This document shows, piece after piece, positions 59,612 through 64,000 of a stretch of DNA of 64,000 nt. The notes under the pieces are model-generated. The model had not been told where the DNA came from. It did not search any database and worked only from the letters and a program-made list of their open reading frames with translations. The stretch's first letter is position 1; every line of letters starts with the position of its first letter. A program made the position numbers and the translations under genes. This DNA is from Pseudomonadales bacterium (GTDB taxonomy: Bacteria > Pseudomonadota > Gammaproteobacteria > Pseudomonadales > DC-out160), in the NCBI GenBank assembly GCA_019090455.1, contig JAHRWA010000074.1:29345-93344 (forward strand), in the 5' to 3' direction.

Positions 59612-59759
59612 AGGAGTATTAAACGATAAACATGCGCTATACCAACAGGTTAGGTGGTTATTCGCAGTAATACCCTATTTTAAATAGCCACCTGTAACTT
59701 ATTGATTTCTATAAACTGTTAAAGAACATAAAAATTTAGGTCAACTATGAGCAAAGAAA
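59612..59759 (-). promoter_or_regulatory. CRISPR leader with IHF-type site and dyad
   Basis: A 148-base AT-rich leader between cas6f and the first repeat. On the minus strand AATCAATAAGTTA (59707-59695) fits the IHF consensus WATCAA-N4-TTR. A dyad AGGTGGTTATT (59652-59662) / AATAGCCACCT (59683-59693), with one wobble, lies between this site and the array. A TAAAAT at 59682-59677 may be the -10 box of the array promoter. IHF sites in type I-F leaders are known to help spacer integration. Confidence 0.75.
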
Positions 59760-60338
59760 CTAGAACCAAGGGGTAGTCGCAACTGAACTTAAGCCGTAGC
59801 AACTGAACTCTCCTGGTACTTTGTCGCTCGTTACAACCTTTTCAATAAACAATTTAAAGCTCGTCCCTTTCGAAAAACTTTGAACGTTCACATAAGGCAA
59901 ATTGCTTTTCTGTTCTTCATAACCTGCATAATGTGCCAATGCCTCATCAAACGACTCACTCTTTCGTTTAGCTCGTCTTCGCGCTAAACGCTCTGGGTTG
60001 TTTTTAAATCGCTTTGGTTTAAAACAGGCATATTGCTCTACCGTTTCAGGAACTTCTTTAATTGAAGTGCAGTGGGTGTAATCTGTAAGACGATTCAATA
60101 CTTTACCAATATTGAGTTTTTGTAACTGCTCACTTTCCGGTGCAATCAAACGTAATTTGCTACCAAGCGGGAAATCCCGATTGCCAAATTCAGGAAAAGA
60201 AATAGCAATGGCAGAGTTGCCGCTTTCCGTTTTCTGCTCGACCAGCGCTAAGTGAACTTGTCCGTAAACTTTTTGCCAGATAAAACCTATATTGGCTTCA
60301 ACATTAGGTAAAAGTGTAATATCTCGATAGAACTTCAT
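59760..60338 (-). CDS. cas6f: Type I-F crRNA endonuclease Cas6f (Csy4)
   Basis: A 192-residue Cas6f that cuts pre-crRNA at the repeat hairpin and stays on it. Catalytic His29 is at the same position as in the P. aeruginosa enzyme (VYGQVHLALVE). By alignment Ser154 (in VQSFSKG) corresponds to Ser148 and Tyr181 (CYGLS) to Tyr176. The Arg-rich RNA-binding helix is NNPERLARRRAKRK. The C-terminus ends TTPWF, as in P. aeruginosa VPWF. AAGGAG precedes the ATG, and the gap to csy3 is 3 bp. Confidence 0.97.
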   Translation of the reverse strand: MKFYRDITLLPNVEANIGFIWQKVYGQVHLALVEQKTESGNSAIAISFPEFGNRDFPLGSKLRLIAPESEQLQKLNIGKVLNRLTDYTHCTSIKEVPETVEQYACFKPKRFKNNPERLARRRAKRKSESFDEALAHYAGYEEQKSNLPYVNVQSFSKGTSFKLFIEKVVTSDKVPGEFSCYGLSSVATTPWF

Positions 60339-60341
60339 ACC

Positions 60342-61379
60342 CTACTCCTTACCACTATCGCCGAAAACACCGCCGCGCACGAGTACTGCCATAACATAGT
60401 GCTGCTGCTCCACCTCCGGCGTCTTATCTTTTAAAATCCAATTGTCGAGCAAAGAATAAAAATCACCATTTTTTATAGAGCGGTAGGCCTTACCTCGGTT
60501 AGTCACCGAGCCATAAGGTTCTATAGCAATCGGCCCTACTGTCTCAGCCTCTGAATACCATGTGTCAATAGTACGCAGTGCATTGCCAATTTTCTGTGAA
60601 TGCATTGCTGCAACATCATCTAATTGATATAGGTATTTACTCTTCTCCCCGCTGCCTCCTTTCATCACCATTTCTTGAGAAGGGTACACCATTTGTCCCT
60701 GTCCTAATTTCACAAAAGTGTCCACCTTCATAAAAGAGTAAGCCTTATCCGTGAGACCTTTTTGTATAGAGCTTGCTAGCTTTTTTAAGTCATCTGACAT
60801 CTCATCTGAACTAATAAATTCATTTAAAGGGTTTTGATATGCATCGAAAATAATGACCTCTTTATCCAACTTAACGTGAACTTCAATTTTCTCGGCACAC
60901 ACTCTGTTGCGCCACAAGAAACGGCCATTGGCGATATTGATTGCATAACGATTTGCTAGCTCATTAAATTGATGAACTTCGATATATGCCGCAATGGTTT
61001 CGGATAGCTTTTCTTGATAATCAGGATCATTACAGGCTGACGGAGTTACTACATCCCCAAGCACTCTCAGAGTAAAACTCACTTTCAAACTATCAGTATC
61101 AAAAGGCAATGCCGCATTATCTACGGTTTGAAGATTAGCCTTCGTCACTTCAGCATCCAGTTTCGCAGGATCTTTAAATTTTGGATCACTGCTTTTTAAT
61201 CTGTTAGAAATGGTTCCGCGAACGGACTTCTCCTGAATTCTAATCGCACTCCACTTATTAGCGTTATTAATATTCTCCCAATTACCAGCCATCATAATTG
61301 CATCTGAATTTGCCAACTTACTTTCAAAGGCAAGGACACTGGCTGTTTTAAGTTTTTTTTCTTTCGTTTCATTAGTCAT
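60342..61379 (-). CDS. csy3: Type I-F Cascade backbone Csy3 (Cas7f)
   Basis: A 345-residue Cas7f subunit; six copies normally line the crRNA, one per six bases. [44 protein letters not shown] and [16 protein letters not shown] closely follow the P. aeruginosa protein, including the [18 protein letters not shown] end. It is 17 bp downstream of csy2 and 3 bp upstream of cas6f. Confidence 0.97.
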   Translation of the reverse strand: MTNETKEKKLKTASVLAFESKLANSDAIMMAGNWENINNANKWSAIRIQEKSVRGTISNRLKSSDPKFKDPAKLDAEVTKANLQTVDNAALPFDTDSLKVSFTLRVLGDVVTPSACNDPDYQEKLSETIAAYIEVHQFNELANRYAINIANGRFLWRNRVCAEKIEVHVKLDKEVIIFDAYQNPLNEFISSDEMSDDLKKLASSIQKGLTDKAYSFMKVDTFVKLGQGQMVYPSQEMVMKGGSGEKSKYLYQLDDVAAMHSQKIGNALRTIDTWYSEAETVGPIAIEPYGSVTNRGKAYRSIKNGDFYSLLDNWILKDKTPEVEQQHYVMAVLVRGGVFGDSGKE

Positions 61380-61396
61380 TTTTTATTCCCATTTAA

Positions 61397-62374
61397 TTAA
61401 TCAATAAAATCAAAATTATCTTCTTCGTGTATAGAGCTTTGGTTATCAACTGATGTTTTATTGACACACAAGTACCAATCTTTTTCTTGATGGTAATGCC
61501 AAAGTGCATTATCTATATTTTGCAAACGATGTGGGCTTTGCCATTCCCCAATACCGTAAGCTGCCTCTACAAAACAAAAAGGAATACTCGGATCACGAGC
61601 CCCTTTAATTTCTCCGGGCGGAATTACATTTGAAATGGCTTTATAACCTGTTGTAATCGGGACCAAATAGCCGGATTCGGGTTTCGGGATAGTTTTCCAA
61701 TTAGCGTTATCGCTAGCTCCGTCACTTTTCTCTTCTGGTACTTCTGCTTTAAATCTAAGTGCGGAGAAATCTAACCAAGCATCAATCATCTCGGTGTCAG
61801 GGTTATCGGTTTGCAAAGCCAATAAATGAGCTCTCAAATATTCAGAGCGATCCAGCAGAACAAAACCAGGAAGCAATCGACGGCGTATTATTTTAGTTAT
61901 TTTATCTTGTTCTATTTCACTATTTGACGATTCGATGGTGATATTTTTTATGTCACAAATAACGCCACCCGCCATTTTTTGTGAATAACAAATCTGTTCC
62001 AAGATTTTTTGTAAATGTTTAATCCCTTCTTCGCCACCTTCAATGAGACCGTTACATTTAATTACTAAGGACACTGTTAGGTGCATCTTTCCTTCTTCAA
62101 TAATTGGGGCTGTTTTTCCTCCTTTAGTGAGAGGGTTTCTGGTTAATGCAAAGGTATATTCGCCAAACCCTTTCGGTTGATATGCGTGTATTTGGTGCTG
62201 ATGGCAAACAATGGCACAACCATCTAAAGTCAGATTTTGGCTTTGGTTTAGTTTTAGGGATAAAGCATGAACATAGCCCAAAAAATGGGTGACCGCAGGA
62301 AAACCAAAAGTTAAGCCGGCAACGCAATTTGCATTTTGAATTTCGATACGATTTAAGGTGATGTAACAGCTCAT
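61397..62374 (-). CDS. csy2: Type I-F Cascade subunit Csy2 (Cas5f)
   Basis: A 325-residue Cas5f, which holds the crRNA 5' handle and forms the Cascade tail with Csy1. The start YITLNRIEIQNANCVAGLTFG, in part, and FPAVTHFLGYVHAL match the family. The ATG overlaps the csy1 stop (ATGA), and AAGGAGGT lies inside the end of csy1, so translation is coupled. It is separate from csy1, unlike the fused form found in transposon-encoded I-F3 systems. Confidence 0.96.
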   Translation of the reverse strand: MSCYITLNRIEIQNANCVAGLTFGFPAVTHFLGYVHALSLKLNQSQNLTLDGCAIVCHQHQIHAYQPKGFGEYTFALTRNPLTKGGKTAPIIEEGKMHLTVSLVIKCNGLIEGGEEGIKHLQKILEQICYSQKMAGGVICDIKNITIESSNSEIEQDKITKIIRRRLLPGFVLLDRSEYLRAHLLALQTDNPDTEMIDAWLDFSALRFKAEVPEEKSDGASDNANWKTIPKPESGYLVPITTGYKAISNVIPPGEIKGARDPSIPFCFVEAAYGIGEWQSPHRLQNIDNALWHYHQEKDWYLCVNKTSVDNQSSIHEEDNFDFID

Positions 62375-63765
62375 TCGACCACCTCCTTTGCGTATGTTAA
62401 ATCACGCTCAAATTCTCGTAACTGTCGTTTTAATAGTTTTGCCCAATGCGAGGATTCAATTTTTGCGAATACCATTTTTTTATGCTCTAGTTTTTTGTTC
62501 AACCAAAGTCCAAAATCTCTACATACTTCATTTTGCCACTCACCGCTTTCACGATATAACTGAAACGTTTCATCCTCTCGATTAAGATCCAGCCAGAGCT
62601 TATGGCTCTCTTTTAATTTACAATCTGTTTTACTCCAACCCGCTCTATTTCCAATGCTATGAATTTCTGATACGTAATCGAATAAGGTATCAATAATCTG
62701 GTAAACCAATTGTGTTACATGATTGCGTATTTCCATGTTGCCTTTCTTTCCTTGGTTTTCCATCAGATAATATTGCAAGTCTTTGACTAGCCTCCATGTT
62801 CTACGATCAAACTCTCCCGCATAAACCGTTGTATTGGAAATGGGAAGCTGTATTTTGGATTGCCACTTCGGTGGTGAACAAGGCAATAAAAAGGCTTCAC
62901 CATGTCGCTCGAAATTGCCTGTGGATATATTCTGTGGCTGCGTGCCACCAAAATTCATTACCGCAAAACTGGGATATTCCACTAATATTCCGTCCGCGTA
63001 TTTATTTTTTTTCTTTGCCGTTCTAAGCTGTTTGTTTTCTTGGCTGAAAGCACTGAATCGAATTCTTTCGTATAGCTTTTGACACATCGATGAAGAAAAA
63101 AGAGGTGAGGTAAGATGATAGCTGTGGTCTTCCAACGGGAAATAGTTTTGTTTTAGGTGAGAAGCATTTTTAATACTTTCTGTTTCAGCAACCCATAGCC
63201 TTAACCCTTCTGACCATTGTTTTACTTGTTTATCATCTCGTGTAAATTCAGACAACCAGTCGTCTTCCTCTTTCTCTAGCTTGTTGTAGACTGTTTCTCC
63301 GTCTAGGTTAAGCATCAAAAAGCGGGCATGGGTGATTAGATTGCCGTTGCTATTGGTGATGTCATAATATTCACCTCTTAAACTTTCCGTTGTTAAATAG
63401 CGATCTGAATTTGTCGGTGATGATTTAGAATAAATTCCACCATAAGGAATAAGCCCATGAGTAAACTTTACCGGATGGGTGACTTTAAACATGGGTTTAT
63501 CAACGGACTTAGCTTTCTCTGCACACTCGGTTAAATAACTCGGTATTTCTGATAGTAGTGAATCTCGCCTTTGTTGCTTTAACTGTATCTTTAACAGCTT
63601 TAGCTCCTCTTCTTTTTTAGGTCGGTCTTTATCCGTACCTTTATTTACTTCTTGTTGCTTTTTATCTACTTTATCTTTGATTTTGTATAAATCGGATTTT
63701 TTTATTTTTGTTTCAAAAAAACCAAAAACAGCCATTTTTACTACCGAAAAGTCATCGGTTTCCAT
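62371..63765 (-). CDS. csy1: Type I-F Cascade large subunit Csy1 (Cas8f)
   Basis: A 464-residue Cas8f, which recognises the PAM and starts R-loop formation. Family signatures include KVTHPVKFTHG, the NFGGTQPQNIS motif in the middle, and the helical C-terminal region WAKLLKRQLREFERDL. The N-terminus has a Lys/Glu-rich stretch (residues about 20-60) that looks like an insertion or coiled coil compared with the 434-residue P. aeruginosa protein. GAGGAGAAAGGG precedes the ATG. It is the first gene of the csy1-2-3-cas6f operon, with no cas2-3 directly upstream. Confidence 0.96.
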   Translation of the reverse strand: METDDFSVVKMAVFGFFETKIKKSDLYKIKDKVDKKQQEVNKGTDKDRPKKEEELKLLKIQLKQQRRDSLLSEIPSYLTECAEKAKSVDKPMFKVTHPVKFTHGLIPYGGIYSKSSPTNSDRYLTTESLRGEYYDITNSNGNLITHARFLMLNLDGETVYNKLEKEEDDWLSEFTRDDKQVKQWSEGLRLWVAETESIKNASHLKQNYFPLEDHSYHLTSPLFSSSMCQKLYERIRFSAFSQENKQLRTAKKKNKYADGILVEYPSFAVMNFGGTQPQNISTGNFERHGEAFLLPCSPPKWQSKIQLPISNTTVYAGEFDRRTWRLVKDLQYYLMENQGKKGNMEIRNHVTQLVYQIIDTLFDYVSEIHSIGNRAGWSKTDCKLKESHKLWLDLNREDETFQLYRESGEWQNEVCRDFGLWLNKKLEHKKMVFAKIESSHWAKLLKRQLREFERDLTYAKEVVE

Positions 63766-63823
63766 CCCTTTCTCCTCTGTTTAGATACTTCCAGCCACTT
63801 CAACCAAATGTTCACGGCGTAGC

Positions 63824-63839
63824 GTAGATATAAATCTAC
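63824..63839. promoter_or_regulatory. Palindrome in the csy1 leader
   Basis: GTAGAT-ATAA-ATCTAC, a perfect 6-bp inverted repeat with a 4-base centre, lies about 6-21 bases downstream of the inferred csy1 transcription start. It could bind a repressor or form a small RNA hairpin. Confidence 0.5.
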
Positions 63840-63851
63840 ACGAACAACTGA

Positions 63852-63882
63852 ATTATTACAACCTACATACATGTATTGTTAA
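63852..63882 (-). promoter_or_regulatory. Inferred csy1 operon promoter
   Basis: On the minus strand TTAACA (63882-63877) can be the -35 box and AATAAT (63857-63852), preceded by TGT, an extended -10 box. The 19-base spacing is long but tolerable for an extended -10 promoter. The start would be near 63845, giving a leader of about 80 bases. Confidence 0.5.
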
Positions 63883-63883
63883 A
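63862..63883 (+). promoter_or_regulatory. Target site of the crRNA-like element in the csy promoter
   Basis: A CC PAM (63862-63863) is followed by TACATACATGTATTGTTAAA (63864-63883). It matches the pseudo-spacer at 63962-63981 at 15 of 20 positions, including 1-5, 7 and 8. Mismatches are at 6, 10, 12, 18 and 20. The site covers the inferred -35 box and the space up to the -10 box of the csy1 promoter. Confidence 0.8.
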
Positions 63884-63933
63884 ATCAGGCTAATTGAAAT
63901 TAATGGAACGTTTTTACGAATAGTGTAATATTT

Positions 63934-64000
63934 CCAAATTGCCGAACAGGCAGCTTAGAAATACATTCATATCTTGTTTATGTTTACTGCTGCACAAGCA
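63934..64000 (+). ncRNA. crRNA-like autoregulatory RNA (CreR-type), partial at the window edge
   Basis: Two pseudo-repeats flank a 20-nt pseudo-spacer on the plus strand. The first (63934-63961) matches 22 of 28 consensus bases, is degenerate only in its 5' third and loop, and keeps the exact CTTAGAAA handle. The second (63982-64000, cut by the window end) matches 16 of 19. Both keep the Cas6f hairpin: the second swaps a C-G pair for U-A (CTGCT/AGCA), and the first has a U-G wobble (TTGCC/GGCAG). A TAATAT at 63926-63931 may be the -10 box, with the start near 63938. Cas6f cutting would release an RNA of about 48 bases. Its pseudo-spacer targets the csy1 promoter, so the likely role is repression of the csy operon by its own complex. 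Confidence 0.78.

Noticed and set aside
59760..63765. Transposon-encoded type I-F3 (CAST) system
   Set aside because: csy1 and csy2 are separate full-length genes, while I-F3 systems have a fused Cas8-Cas5. No tns or tniQ genes are seen in the window.
63741..63815. Tiny GTG-started frame overlapping the csy1 start (24 residues), as a possible CreT-like toxin
   Set aside because: No ribosome binding site, and it overlaps csy1 in another frame. There is no independent sign of coding. It may be part of a dispersed repeat.
63934..64000. Leader end or tail of a second ordinary CRISPR array
   Set aside because: The copy at the 5' side is degenerate, the spacing is 20 nt instead of 32, and the pseudo-spacer matches the adjacent promoter. 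A leader-proximal end should have perfect repeats. An ordinary array beyond the window is not excluded.

Overview
The window looks like chromosomal DNA from a free-living, probably marine, gammaproteobacterium. Gene order resembles the Pseudomonas/Cellvibrionales core: cyaA, then lptM-lysA-dapF-DUF484-HAD, a SutA-like gene, speA-yjbQ, speE, glnK-amtB, ubiK-comM, rep and gltBD. The assignment rests on synteny and protein similarity recalled from knowledge, not on a search.

Layout. Positions 1-9.2 kb hold accessory lipid or acyl-CoA type catabolism (DUF885 peptidase, class III CoA-transferase, two SDRs, a PF10118 metal-dependent hydrolase, an HSL-type esterase, a crotonase). 9.2-14.7 kb encodes a very large three-haem-motif lipoprotein with fibronectin-like repeats behind an outer-membrane barrel protein. 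15.1-31 kb is the core housekeeping block (cAMP, lysine/peptidoglycan precursors, polyamines, ammonium uptake, ubiquinone, competence). 31.1-34.4 kb is a three-gene signalling unit: lipoprotein, membrane haem-c sensor with HAMP, and Ser/Thr kinase. 34.5-40.8 kb has rep, a GIY-YIG nuclease, a periplasmic solute-binding protein divergent from a hybrid histidine kinase, and a DUF2288 protein. 40.9-47 kb is gltBD. 47.5-53.6 kb holds a zinc-ribbon protein, an epimerase, a Nudix hydrolase and a catabolic operon (amidohydrolase, nitronate monooxygenase-like, thiolase-fold protein lacking the usual cysteine, DUF35 partner). 53.7-56.8 kb has a helical lipoprotein and a TraF-like barrel protein.

The right end (56.9-64 kb) is a type I-F CRISPR-Cas locus: an array of 45 repeats with uniform 32-nt spacers, an AT-rich leader with an IHF-type site, then cas6f, csy3, csy2 and csy1 read on the minus strand. 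cas1 and cas2-3 are not in the window.

The most interesting signal lies in the last 140 bases, upstream of csy1. Two degenerate CRISPR repeats point the opposite way from the main array and flank a 20-nt pseudo-spacer. That pseudo-spacer matches the csy1 promoter region next to a CC PAM. All seed positions (1-5, 7, 8) match, and three of the five mismatches fall at positions 6, 12 and 18, which Cascade does not read. Hairpin changes in the pseudo-repeats are compensatory. I infer a crRNA-like autorepressor: the Csy complex, guided by this RNA, would bind and silence its own promoter, similar in principle to the published cas-regulating RNAs (CreR/CreA).
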